Shown one piece after another: positions 35,689-44,668 of a stretch of DNA of 64,000 nucleotides; the stretch's first letter is position 1; the number at the start of each line of letters is the position of its first letter. Location: the NCBI RefSeq assembly GCF_000820225.1, contig NZ_CDDK01000043.1, forward strand, positions 1-64,000, in the 5' to 3' direction. Source of the stretch: Aeromonas veronii bv. veronii (lineage in GTDB: Bacteria; Pseudomonadota; Gammaproteobacteria; Enterobacterales; Aeromonadaceae). The position numbers and the translations under genes are program-made. A model generated the notes under the pieces. That model saw only the letters and a list, made by a program, of their open reading frames with translations. It was not told the origin of the DNA and did not search any database.

Positions 35689-37075
35689 CACCATCGCGCG
35701 CCAGCTGGGCGAAGATCAGCGCCGCCAGCATGGAGAGCAACCCGACACAGAGGTAGGTAAGGTGGAACCCGGCCAGCCACTGGCCCTCGGCCGCTAAGGT
35801 GCCCGCTGAGGTACCCGCCGAGAAGAGCCCGAGCAGGCTGGCGGCAATCGCCACCCCCAAACTCATGGAGAGCTGCATCACCACCGAGAGCAGACCGTTG
35901 CCACTGCTGGCCAGGGTCGGGCTGAGATCTTGCAGCGTGAGAGTGTTCATGGCGGAGAACTGCAGCGAGTTGATGGCGCCGAAGATCGCCAGCCAGCCCA
36001 GCAAGACCCCGTAGGGGAGCTGGTTGTCGATAAAGTAGAAGCTGGCGATCATCGCCCCCAGCAACAGGGTGTTGCCGATCAGAATGCGGCGATAGCCCAC
36101 CTTCGGAATAAGCTTGTTCACCAGCGTCTTGGTCAGCATGGCGCCAATCACCGTGGGGATCATGGTCATCCCCGCCTTGCTCGGAGAGAAACCGAGCCCC
36201 AGTTGCAGAAACAGCGGAGTGAGGAAGGGCATGGCGCCGCTGCCGAGGCGGGCAAACAGGTTGCCCCAGATACCGATGGCAAAGGTGGTGGTCTTGAACA
36301 GGTTCAGGCTAAAGAGCGGCTGCTGTGCATTGGCGGCATAGAGCCAGTAGCTCGCCATCGCCGCCAAGCCGAAGATCAGCGCAAACAGCGCCCAACCGGT
36401 GGAGATGCTGTGCTCCCCCAGCCCCTGCAAGCCCACCGACACCAGCACCATGCCGACGCTGAACATCACAAATCCCTGCCAGTCGAACCGGGCGGTCTGC
36501 TGCCGCAGCTCCGGCATAAAGTGCCAGCTGGCGATAAAGCCGAGCAGCCCCACCGGCAGGTTGATGAGAAATACCCAGTGCCAGCTCGCCACTTCCACCA
36601 GCCAGCCACCGAGCGCCGGCCCCATCAACGGGCCAAGCAACCCCGGGATGGTGACAAACGACATCACCCGCAGCAGCTCGTGCTTGTCATAAACCCGCAG
36701 CACCGCCAACCGTCCTACCGGCATCAGCAGCGCACCGCCAATCCCCTGAAGCACACGGGCGGCAACCAGCATGGAGAGCGAATTGGAGGCGGCACAGGCG
36801 AGCGAGCCCAACGTGAACAGCGAGATGGCGGCCAGATAGATGCGACGGGTGCCGAATCTGTCAGCCAACCAGCCGGAGGCCGGGATCAGCAGCGCCACCG
36901 TCAGCATGTAGGCGATGATCACCGACTGCATCTGCAGCGGGCTCTCCCCCAACGTCTCGGCCATGCTGGGCAGGGCGGTGTTGAGAATGGTGCCATCCAG
37001 CGCCTGCATAAAGAAACCGACCGCCGCCAGCAGGGGCAGCCACTTGCGCTGGGCATCTGTCACTGTGTGGCTCAT
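35660..37075 (-). CDS. mdtD: MdtD-like MFS multidrug transporter (DHA2 family)
   Basis: A 471-residue polytopic protein with about 14 membrane helices, equal in length to E. coli MdtD and similar throughout from memory. Landmarks are FFMQALDGTILNTALPSM (helix 1 motif), GWLADRFGTRRIY (motif A) and GLLGPLMGPALGGWLVE (motif C, antiporter type). Probably a proton-driven exporter of drugs or metabolites. ATG 37075 has GGAGGTGG-type sequence upstream. It follows tetR by 11 bases on the same strand and overlaps the convergent YbaK-domain gene at its 3' end. Confidence 0.85.
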   Translation of the reverse strand: MSHTVTDAQRKWLPLLAAVGFFMQALDGTILNTALPSMAETLGESPLQMQSVIIAYMLTVALLIPASGWLADRFGTRRIYLAAISLFTLGSLACAASNSLSMLVAARVLQGIGGALLMPVGRLAVLRVYDKHELLRVMSFVTIPGLLGPLMGPALGGWLVEVASWHWVFLINLPVGLLGFIASWHFMPELRQQTARFDWQGFVMFSVGMVLVSVGLQGLGEHSISTGWALFALIFGLAAMASYWLYAANAQQPLFSLNLFKTTTFAIGIWGNLFARLGSGAMPFLTPLFLQLGLGFSPSKAGMTMIPTVIGAMLTKTLVNKLIPKVGYRRILIGNTLLLGAMIASFYFIDNQLPYGVLLGWLAIFGAINSLQFSAMNTLTLQDLSPTLASSGNGLLSVVMQLSMSLGVAIAASLLGLFSAGTSAGTLAAEGQWLAGFHLTYLCVGLLSMLAALIFAQLARDGATPSGRADS

Positions 37076-37086
37076 AGCCACCTCCA

Positions 37087-37695
37087 TTATTTTTGCGGGG
37101 GAGCGGCGGCGGTCAGGAAGAGATCGACACAACTCAGGGTCCAGGCATCCTGCTCGGCAGCGCTCTGGGTCAACGGCAGACCCAGCTCACGGAGCATTCG
37201 CTCCTTGCCCTGCCACATCAGCAACAGCTGCAAGGCGGCCTGTTCGCTGTCTTGATGGCACAGCAGGCCTTGCTGCTTCTGCTGCTCCAGCCAGTTGGAC
37301 AGCATCTCGGTCACATAGAGCGGGCCCGCCTCGAAAAAAAGGGTGGCCAGCTGGGCATCGTTGCAGCTGATGCAGGTGCGAAAGATATTGATGGCATCAT
37401 CGCTCAGGATCAACTTGCGAAAGCTGCGACCAAAGGCAATCAGGCTCTCCCGCACATTGTTGCCACGCAGCAACACCTCCGGCATCAGCTCACTGCTGAC
37501 GCACTTGCTGCCCACCGCTTCGGCAAACAGCGACTCCTTGTTGGCAAAATGGCTGTAGACCGTCTGCTTGGAGACGCCCGCTTCACTGGCCACCATGTCC
37601 ATGCTGACCAGATGCAGACCGTGCTGACAGAAGAGCCGCCCGGCAGCATCGAGGATCGCAGCCCGCTTCTGCTGACTACGGGGTGAAATGTTCAT
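37087..37695 (-). CDS. TetR family regulator of the efflux locus
   Basis: The 202-residue product has a TetR helix-turn-helix (about 8-55: AILDAAGRLFCQHGLHLVSM, then AGVSKQTVYSHFANKESLFAEAV in the recognition region) and a helical ligand domain of the AcrR C-terminal type. It lies between mdtD (same strand, 11 bases) and the divergent RND adaptor gene. A perfect palindrome (37720-37743) lies 25 bases from its start, so it probably represses itself, mdtD and the RND operon. The inducing ligand is unknown. Confidence 0.88.
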   Translation of the reverse strand: MNISPRSQQKRAAILDAAGRLFCQHGLHLVSMDMVASEAGVSKQTVYSHFANKESLFAEAVGSKCVSSELMPEVLLRGNNVRESLIAFGRSFRKLILSDDAINIFRTCISCNDAQLATLFFEAGPLYVTEMLSNWLEQQKQQGLLCHQDSEQAALQLLLMWQGKERMLRELGLPLTQSAAEQDAWTLSCVDLFLTAAAPPQK

Positions 37696-37719
37696 TTTTC
37701 CTCCACAATCAAACTGGAC

Positions 37720-37743
37720 AGTCTAGTTTCGAAAAACTAGACT
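37720..37743. promoter_or_regulatory. perfect palindromic operator between tetR and the RND operon
   Basis: AGTCTAGTTT (37720-37729) and AAACTAGACT (37734-37743) are perfect inverted repeats around CGAA. A further half-like copy (AAACTGGACAGTCTAGTTT, 37711-37729) overlaps on the tetR side. The position between divergent genes marks it as the TetR operator. Confidence 0.8.
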
Positions 37744-37785
37744 CACCGGTGTGATTTGATGTTATGTCAACCAGAGGATGATGTC

Positions 37786-38886
37786 ATGACACTTTGCTTA
37801 ATCCTGCTGGCGCTGTTACTGAGTGGCTGCAGCCCGGTCACAGAGTCAGAAGAAACACCCGCCCTGACCCGGGTGATCGCCCAGCCGCTGCAAGCCAGCG
37901 ATCACTACCCGGTGCTGCACCGCTTCAATGGCCGGGTGATCGCCCCCGAGCACAGCCAGGTAGGCTTCGAGCTGGCAGGGCGGATTGCTACCCTGCACAA
38001 GGGACGCGGAGAGCCGGTCGCGGCCGGCGAGCTGCTCGCCACACTGGACACCCGGCTGCTGGCAGTGGAAGCCAAAGAGCTGGCCGCCCGGGCTGCCCAG
38101 AACGAGGCCGAGCTGACCCTTGCCCGGCAGACGCTCGACCGGCTCACAGCTCTGCGCCAGCAGCAGTTCAGCTCCCGTCAGGCGCTGGATGAACAGCAAG
38201 GCAAAGTCCGCATGCTGGAGGCAAGCGCCAACCAGCTGGCAGCCGCCCTCGAAGCCAACCGGGTCAAACAGGAGAAATCACAGCTGCGCGCCCCTTTCAA
38301 CGGGATCGTAGTCAGCCGCGAGCAGGCATTGGGGGCCGTGGTGGCCGCAGGCCAGCCTCTCTTCTCCCTGACCCGCAGCGGCCAGTGGGAGGCCGATATC
38401 GGCGTGCCGGTGAAACAGGCCGAGTCCCTGATCGTCGGCCAACACTACCCCCTGCAAAGCGGGGAGCAATCACTGGAGGGGCGCCTGCTTAATCTGGGGG
38501 TACAAGTGGACGGGCAGACCCACACCCGCACCGCCCGCTTCCAGCTGACCCGGGGCGGCGAACAACTGGCAGAGGGGCAACTGATCACCCTGTTGCATCA
38601 GACCCGCGAGCCCACCCGCGCCTACGAGGTACCACTCACCGCGCTGACCCAGGGATTGCGCGGCAGCTGGACCCTTTATCTGCTCAACGACGAAACGCCA
38701 CCCCGGGTGGTCAGTCGGGACGTCACTCTGCTGCAGCAAGATGGCGAGCGGGCCTGGATAAGTGGTGCCCTGAATGGACAGGAACAGCTGGTGACCGATG
38801 GCCTGCATAAACTGGTGCCGGGCCAGCAGGTCACCCTGACAACCAGCATGGATCATCAGGCAGGCCATCCGGAGCCACAGTCATGA
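37786..38886 (+). CDS. RND efflux periplasmic adaptor (membrane fusion protein)
   Basis: The 366-residue precursor is a lipoprotein: signal peptide 1-14 with lipobox LLSGC, so it is anchored in the inner membrane. Then come a lipoyl half-motif (VGFELAGRIATLHKGRGEPVAAG region, about 54-77), a coiled-coil hairpin (about 90-160), the second lipoyl half (LRAPFNGIVVSREQALGAVV) and a beta-barrel/membrane-proximal domain. It links the RND pump to an outer-membrane channel. ATG 37786 follows GAGG by eight bases. The gene overlaps the pump gene by four bases (ATGA). Confidence 0.9.
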   Translation: MTLCLILLALLLSGCSPVTESEETPALTRVIAQPLQASDHYPVLHRFNGRVIAPEHSQVGFELAGRIATLHKGRGEPVAAGELLATLDTRLLAVEAKELAARAAQNEAELTLARQTLDRLTALRQQQFSSRQALDEQQGKVRMLEASANQLAAALEANRVKQEKSQLRAPFNGIVVSREQALGAVVAAGQPLFSLTRSGQWEADIGVPVKQAESLIVGQHYPLQSGEQSLEGRLLNLGVQVDGQTHTRTARFQLTRGGEQLAEGQLITLLHQTREPTRAYEVPLTALTQGLRGSWTLYLLNDETPPRVVSRDVTLLQQDGERAWISGALNGQEQLVTDGLHKLVPGQQVTLTTSMDHQAGHPEPQS

Positions 38887-41800
38887 TCCGCCCGTTTATC
38901 GAGAATGGCCGCCTGCTGCTGTTGACGGTCGCGCTGCTGCTGACGGCCGCCCTTGCGGCATTGCAGACCCTGCCCAGAACCGAAGATCCCCAGCTCACCA
39001 GCCGTTTTGCCAGCGTGGTTACCCACTTCCCCGGGGCCAGCGCCGAGCGGGTGGAAGCGCTGGTGAGCGAGCCCATCGAGAACCGGCTGCGGGCCCAGAG
39101 CGAGATCAAGCTGATCGAGTCGAGCTCTCGCCCCGGTCTCTCCATCATCAATCTGGAGCTCAAGGATGAGGTCAGCGATGTCGAGCCCGTCTGGTCCAGA
39201 GTCCGTGATCGGCTGGCAGATCTTGCCGCCGGGCTGCCAGCCGGAGCCAGTGCCCCCAGGCTGGATGACGAGAAGGGCTACCCCTTCACCCGGCTGGTCA
39301 ATGTAGTCTGGCGCGGGCCGGGCCAGCCGCAGCTGGATCGCCTCGCCCGCTACAGTGCCGAGCTGGAGCGCCGGGCTCGCCAGCTGCCGGGTACCGAATA
39401 CGTCGAGCGGGTCGGGGCACCGCAGGAGGAGATCGAGGTGCGGTTCGATCCCCTCGCCCTCAGTGCCAGCGGCATGAGTGGCGAACAGCTTGCCCAGGCG
39501 CTGAGCGGTGCCGATGCCAAAGTGGCCGCCGGGGAGCTGCAGGGCAGCCACAATCGCTTTCAGGTGGAGATCCGTGGCGCCCTCGATACCCTGGAGCGGA
39601 TCCGCCAGATCCCGCTGCGTACCGGCGAGCAGGGCCAGACCCTGCGCCTTGGCGAGCTGGCCGAGGTAAGACGTACCCTGCACCAGCCGGAGAGTCAGCT
39701 GGCCTTTGCCAATGGTGAACGGGCCGTGGTGGTCGGCCTACGCATGGCACAGGATCACCGCATCGACCTCTGGTCGGCACGGGTCGACACCATGCTGGCC
39801 CAGCTGCAACAGGACTTGCCGGATAATATCGGCCTCGTCACCAGCTTCGATCAGCAGCGTTATACCGATCAGCGGCTCAACACCCTGCTCATCAACATTG
39901 TGCAGGGCTTCCTCATCATAGTGGCCGTGCTGCTGGTGACCTTGGGGGTCAAGGCCGCCATTATCGTGGCCCTGTCGCTGCCGCTTACCGTGGCGTTCTC
40001 ATTCGCCTGCATGAACCTGATCAATCTGCCCATTCACCAGATGTCGGTCACCGGTCTGGTGGTGGCGCTCGGGATCATGGTGGACAACGCCATCGTCATG
40101 GCGGATCGGGTGCAGTATCAGCGCCGCCACGGCATGGCCATGAGTGCCGCCGCACTGGAAGCCATCGGCCACCTCTGGCTGCCACTGCTGGGTTCCACCC
40201 TCACCACCATGCTCGCCTTTATGCCGATCATTCTGATGCCGGGCCCCGCAGGCGAGTTTGTCGGCGGCATCGCCTGGGCGGTGATCTGTTCGCTGCTGGG
40301 ATCCTACCTCATCGCCCACACCCTGGTGGCTGGCCTCGCAGCCCGCTGGATTGGCAGTGACCAGGGGGGGCGCTGGTATCAGGATGGCTTGCACCTGCCC
40401 CGGGTGAGCGCCCGTTTCCAGCAGAGCATCGCCATGGCGCTGGCTCACCCCTGGCGTACCCTGCTGCTGGTCAGTCTGCTGCCCCTGCTCGGTTTCTGGG
40501 TGGCGGGCCGCCTCACCGAACAGTTCTTTCCCCCTGCCGACCGGGACATGATCCACATCGAGGCCAGCCTCTCCCCACAGGCGAGCCTGGCGCGCACTCG
40601 CGAGCTGGCACTGGGGATCTCCGCCGAGCTGGACAACCTCCCCGAGCTGGTTCGCCAGGATTGGGTGGTGGGCGACAACGCCCCCAGCTTCTACTACAAC
40701 CTGGTACCCAGAAAACAGGGGCGGGCCGATTACGCCCAGGGGATGATCACTCTGCAGGATGCCGATGCCGCCGAGCGGCTCATTCCACAACTGCAGCAGC
40801 GGCTCGATGCAACATTTCCCGAAGCGCAGATCCTGGTGCGCAAGCTGGAACAGGGGCCGCCTTTCAATGCCCCGGTCGAGCTGCGGCTGTTTGGCCCCGA
40901 CCTCGAACAGCTGCACCGTCTGGGAGAGGAGCTGCGCAGTCTGCTCGCCAATACCCCGGCAGTGGTGCAGACCCGCGCCACCTTGCAGGCAGGGGCCCCC
41001 AAACTCTGGTTGCAGGTCGATGAGGAGGCCGCCCGACTGGCAGGCATGAGCCTGACTGATGTGGCCTCCCGGCTGGCGGGCGCACTGGATGGCAGGTTGG
41101 GCGGCACTGTGCTGGAAGGCACCGAGTCAATCCCGGTACGGGTGCGACTGGCCGAGCCCTTGCGTCAGGATCCGGATGCGCTGCTCAATGTGCCGCTGTC
41201 GCTCACCGGCACCGGCCAGCAAGGGGCAGCCAATCTCACCTTGCGGGCGCTGGCCACTCCCGAGCTGCTGCCAAGCTGGGGGGAGATCAGCCGTCGGGAT
41301 GGTGAGCGGGTCAATGTGCTGGAGGCCTATCTGGCGGTCGGCGTACTGCCGCAAACTGTGCTGGAGCAGGTCAAAGAGAGGCTGGCCGCCAAGGCGCTGG
41401 CATTGCCGCCAGGCTATCGACTGGAGTTTGGCGGGGAAGCCGCCAAGCGGGATGAATCGGTGGGCAATCTGATGGCCCATGTCAGCCTGGTCGCCGTGCT
41501 GCTGGTGGCCGTGCTGGTGCTCAGCTTCAACTCGTTCCGGCTGGCAGGCATCGTCACCCTGGTGGCGATCCAGTCGGCGGGGCTCGGGCTGCTGTGGGTC
41601 TGGCTACTGGGCTACCCCTTCGGGTTTACGGTGATCATCGCCCTGCTGGGACTGATGGGGCTGGCCATCAACGCCGCCATCGTCATTCTGGCCGAGCTGA
41701 AGGCAGACCCGCTGGCACAACAGGGCAATCTGCCGCAGATCCGTGATCTGGTGGCCGGTTGCAGCCGCCACATCGTCTCGACCACCATCACCACGGTGGG

Positions 41801-41990
41801 CGGCTTCATCCCGCTATTGCTGGGGGGCGGCGGCTTCTGGCCACCCTTTGCCATCGCCATCGCCGGTGGCACAGCGCTGGCAACCCTGCTCTCGTTCTAC
41901 TTTGTGCCGGTGGCGTTCGTGCTGTTCAACCGCCGCCGTCCTGACCCGGTGCAGGAGAGCTGCAACGCGCAAGATCAGTTGTCGGGCTGA
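38883..41990 (+). CDS. RND efflux pump permease
   Basis: A 1035-residue inner-membrane proton antiporter with twelve helices: one at about 8-28, five around 335-490, one near 520, and five from about 865-1020, separated by two large periplasmic domains. In helix 4, GIMVDNAIVMADR keeps the first proton-relay aspartate, with Asn at the second position as in several HAE1 pumps. Similar in type to the VexD/MexB-like exporters, but the substrate is not predictable. It is co-transcribed with its adaptor. No outer-membrane TolC-type gene is adjacent, so a shared TolC must be used. Its last 16 bases overlap the convergent GTPase gene. Confidence 0.92.
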   Translation: MIRPFIENGRLLLLTVALLLTAALAALQTLPRTEDPQLTSRFASVVTHFPGASAERVEALVSEPIENRLRAQSEIKLIESSSRPGLSIINLELKDEVSDVEPVWSRVRDRLADLAAGLPAGASAPRLDDEKGYPFTRLVNVVWRGPGQPQLDRLARYSAELERRARQLPGTEYVERVGAPQEEIEVRFDPLALSASGMSGEQLAQALSGADAKVAAGELQGSHNRFQVEIRGALDTLERIRQIPLRTGEQGQTLRLGELAEVRRTLHQPESQLAFANGERAVVVGLRMAQDHRIDLWSARVDTMLAQLQQDLPDNIGLVTSFDQQRYTDQRLNTLLINIVQGFLIIVAVLLVTLGVKAAIIVALSLPLTVAFSFACMNLINLPIHQMSVTGLVVALGIMVDNAIVMADRVQYQRRHGMAMSAAALEAIGHLWLPLLGSTLTTMLAFMPIILMPGPAGEFVGGIAWAVICSLLGSYLIAHTLVAGLAARWIGSDQGGRWYQDGLHLPRVSARFQQSIAMALAHPWRTLLLVSLLPLLGFWVAGRLTEQFFPPADRDMIHIEASLSPQASLARTRELALGISAELDNLPELVRQDWVVGDNAPSFYYNLVPRKQGRADYAQGMITLQDADAAERLIPQLQQRLDATFPEAQILVRKLEQGPPFNAPVELRLFGPDLEQLHRLGEELRSLLANTPAVVQTRATLQAGAPKLWLQVDEEAARLAGMSLTDVASRLAGALDGRLGGTVLEGTESIPVRVRLAEPLRQDPDALLNVPLSLTGTGQQGAANLTLRALATPELLPSWGEISRRDGERVNVLEAYLAVGVLPQTVLEQVKERLAAKALALPPGYRLEFGGEAAKRDESVGNLMAHVSLVAVLLVAVLVLSFNSFRLAGIVTLVAIQSAGLGLLWVWLLGYPFGFTVIIALLGLMGLAINAAIVILAELKADPLAQQGNLPQIRDLVAGCSRHIVSTTITTVGGFIPLLLGGGGFWPPFAIAIAGGTALATLLSFYFVPVAFVLFNRRRPDPVQESCNAQDQLSG

Positions 41991-43102
41991 CCCAGCATGG
42001 CTTTGAGCCGCTCTTCCAGAGTGGGCTCGGGGGCCTTGAGGGTCGCCATAAAGAGCTGCTCGATACCGGCCTTGTCCTGACTTTTCACGATAAACACCAG
42101 TCGGGACTGGGCCTTGCCCTCCGGCCAGTCGCCCAGCGCCTGCAGCGGATAGAGCTGGCCGTGTACGCCGTGGATCACCACCGGCTGGCTCTCCCCTTCC
42201 AGCTGCAAGATCCCCTTGAGCCGCAGCAGGGCATCGCCATACTGCGCCTGCACAGCATCGATGGCGGCCAGCAGGCGGGAGGGTTTGAGCGGCTCGCCAA
42301 TACGCAAAGAGAAACTCTCGATGTTGCCGTGCTCGAAGTGAGTAGGCGCAGCTGTGCCTACCTTGGCGGCGAACGGTTGCATCTTCGGCTGCATCGGTGA
42401 CGCCAGCCCCTGCTTGGGGGATTCGGTGCGCAGCCAGGCCAGCAGCTGGCGCACATCGCGCCCCGCCGCTTCGTTGTAGGCGCCGAGCTTCTCCAGCACC
42501 GCTGGCGACAGTTCGCCATTGGTCACCTGCTGGATGGGGGCCGCTGGATTGAGGGCCGCCAATTGGGCTTCGACCCGCGCCAGCTGCTCGCCGTCCACCA
42601 GATCCCCCTTGCTCACCACCAGCAGATCCGCCAGCGCCACCTGTTTCACCGCCTCATACTGGGCCGCCAACTGCTGCTCGATATGGCCGGCATCCACCAC
42701 GGTAACAGTGCCATCGAAGCGGTAGCGCTGGGCGATAAAGCCCTCTTCCCTCAACGTGAACAGCACGGGGGCCGGATCTGCCAGACCGGTGGTCTCGATA
42801 ATCAGCCGCTTGAACGGTTTGATTTTGCGCTGGATGGCCTTCATAAAGAGCCCCTGCAGCGCCTCCACCAAAGAGCCCTGCACCGAGCAGCAGATGCAGC
42901 CGGAGTCGAGCAGCATCACCTGCTCATCCACCTGTTGCACCAGATGGTGATCCAGCCCCACCGAGCCGAACTCGTTGATCAGCACTGCGCACTCGCCAAG
43001 CTCGGGCTGCTTGACCCAGTGGTTGAGCAGAGTTGTCTTGCCGCTGCCGAGAAAGCCGGTCAGCAGGGTCACTGGGATACGGGTATCTTGCATATCGGTC
43101 AT
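41975..43102 (-). CDS. COG0523 (CobW/YjiA) metallochaperone GTPase
   Basis: The 375-residue protein has the Walker A GFLGSGKTTLL (residues 16-26), the family metal motif CICC (about 69-72, with a nearby Glu), ETTGLADPAP (about 101), and SKGD as the guanine-binding motif (about 164), with a CobW C-terminal domain at about 265-375. Members of this family deliver zinc or other metals to client enzymes. It most resembles YjiA, but no Zur-type operator is visible, so the metal is unknown. It lies nine bases downstream of the lactone-oxidase gene, so the two are probably one operon. Confidence 0.87.
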   Translation of the reverse strand: MTDMQDTRIPVTLLTGFLGSGKTTLLNHWVKQPELGECAVLINEFGSVGLDHHLVQQVDEQVMLLDSGCICCSVQGSLVEALQGLFMKAIQRKIKPFKRLIIETTGLADPAPVLFTLREEGFIAQRYRFDGTVTVVDAGHIEQQLAAQYEAVKQVALADLLVVSKGDLVDGEQLARVEAQLAALNPAAPIQQVTNGELSPAVLEKLGAYNEAAGRDVRQLLAWLRTESPKQGLASPMQPKMQPFAAKVGTAAPTHFEHGNIESFSLRIGEPLKPSRLLAAIDAVQAQYGDALLRLKGILQLEGESQPVVIHGVHGQLYPLQALGDWPEGKAQSRLVFIVKSQDKAGIEQLFMATLKAPEPTLEERLKAMLGQPDN

Positions 43103-43111
43103 GTCAGATCC

Positions 43112-44506
43112 TTACCGGTTGGCAAACAGGTCGCTGAGCCAGCGGTTTTCAAAGCGGCCGTGGGGGTCGAGCTCGGCTTTCAACGCCACGAAGTCGTTCC
43201 AGCGCGGCAGCAGGGCCGGGAAGTCGTAGAGATCCATCGCCAGATGCTTGCCGAAGTGGGGAATGCCGCCAAGGGGCGCCAGCAGTTGTTGCAGCTCGCG
43301 CATCTGCTCCATGGAGCCGTTGACGAAGGTGCCGTCCGCCGCCAGATAGACCAGAAACCCGATCCAGCAGACCGACTGGCCATAAGCGGCACTTAGCCAG
43401 GCCTCGGAAGGGCCGGTGCAACGCAGGATAAAGGGGTAGTGCAGCACGCCCGGGTTGGCCTCCTGCCAGGCCTGCAGGGTCTCCAGTGCCTCGTTCATCC
43501 GATGCAGCGGTACCGCCACCTCACAGTTGATCTGGGGGGCCGGGATCCCCTTGCAGAGAATTTGGTAGACGTTGCCCACCAGATCGGAGGCATCCTTGAA
43601 GCGGCGCACCGTCTCGAAGTGCTCGCCAGCCAGCGTCTCATCCTTGGTGTCTTTCGCCATCTTCTGCAAAGTGGCATCAATGGTGGCATTCATGCGGGCG
43701 TCGATATCGCCATCCAGCAGCAGCGGCTCGCTGCCGCCGGCGCGGTAACGGGCCACCTCCTCATCGGAGGCGGGATCCACCAGCCAGATATGGCTCTCGC
43801 CGGTCCAGGCAAACCACCAGCTCTTCACGAAGCCGTGCTCGCGGTTGAGCCGTTCGTTGTGCTCCAGCAGGAAGGGGTAGTCGGTGGTGAACTTGGCGCA
43901 GCGCATGATGCGGTTCGGTACGGTGCGCAGGGTGACGTCGAGCAAGATGCCAAGCATCCCCATCCCCATCACGAAGGCACCGAAGCGCGGATCGGTGCGA
44001 TCCACCCGGATGATGTCGCCATTGGCCAGCATCACCGTCATCGCCTCCACCGCATCGCAGAGGGCAGACTGGTGCAGCCCCTGACCGTGGGTACCTGTGC
44101 TGAGGGCGCCGCCCAGGGTCTGGATGCCGATAACGCCCGGGGATGCGGGCAGCATCCGCTCCATGGCGATCAGCTCGGCATAAACGGTATCGAGCGGCGT
44201 CCCCGCCTGATAGGTCACGGTATCGGCGGTTTTGGCCAGCTGGCCGCGCAGGTGGTGCAAGTCCACCAGCAGCGCCTGACTGCCCTCGGCATAGACGCTG
44301 TGGATGGGCTCAAAAGAGAGGCCGGAGCCGATAAGGCGCAGTTTGCGCTCGGGGTGTTCCCGCAGCAGCGCTTGCAGCTCGTCGCGGCTTTTCGGGCGCC
44401 ACACCTGATCCAGCGCGCCGAGGGGATTGGTTCTCGACCAGTTGAACAGCACCTCCCGATTACCGATCGCCTTGATGCTGTGAAATGCCTGGAACTGAAC
44501 CGTCAT
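43112..44506 (-). CDS. FAD-linked sugar-1,4-lactone oxidase (D-arabinono-lactone oxidase type)
   Basis: The 464-residue protein has a VAO/PCMH-type FAD domain (about 35-205: VWRPKSRDELQALL, LRLIGSGLSF, ALSTGTHGQGLH) and a C-terminal ALO domain containing INCEVAVPL and PHFGKHLAMD (about 320-464). In fungi and plants such enzymes make erythroascorbate or ascorbate; bacterial members oxidise related lactones or alditols, with uncertain substrates. The exact covalent-FAD histidine is not certain. No signal peptide. ATG 44506 has GAGG seven bases upstream. It is followed by the COG0523 GTPase gene on the same strand. Confidence 0.83.
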   Translation of the reverse strand: MTVQFQAFHSIKAIGNREVLFNWSRTNPLGALDQVWRPKSRDELQALLREHPERKLRLIGSGLSFEPIHSVYAEGSQALLVDLHHLRGQLAKTADTVTYQAGTPLDTVYAELIAMERMLPASPGVIGIQTLGGALSTGTHGQGLHQSALCDAVEAMTVMLANGDIIRVDRTDPRFGAFVMGMGMLGILLDVTLRTVPNRIMRCAKFTTDYPFLLEHNERLNREHGFVKSWWFAWTGESHIWLVDPASDEEVARYRAGGSEPLLLDGDIDARMNATIDATLQKMAKDTKDETLAGEHFETVRRFKDASDLVGNVYQILCKGIPAPQINCEVAVPLHRMNEALETLQAWQEANPGVLHYPFILRCTGPSEAWLSAAYGQSVCWIGFLVYLAADGTFVNGSMEQMRELQQLLAPLGGIPHFGKHLAMDLYDFPALLPRWNDFVALKAELDPHGRFENRWLSDLFANR

Positions 44507-44668
44507 ACCGCGCCTCATCTTTTACTGACGTCAAAATGAGCGCTGATTCTACCGAAAAGCGAGCCGCAAGGCATGAAAAACAAGCCCCTGCAGTCGAGGG
44601 GGGATAGGGAGAGAGCACTCCCCTACCCTGCCAGACGGGAGCGTGGCCGCCCGTCTGTCACCGATAGA

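Noticed and set aside
44633..44657. Inverted repeat AGACGGG/CCCGTCT after the EAL gene
   Set aside because: The ten-base loop and absence of a T run make it a poor terminator; no other role is evident.
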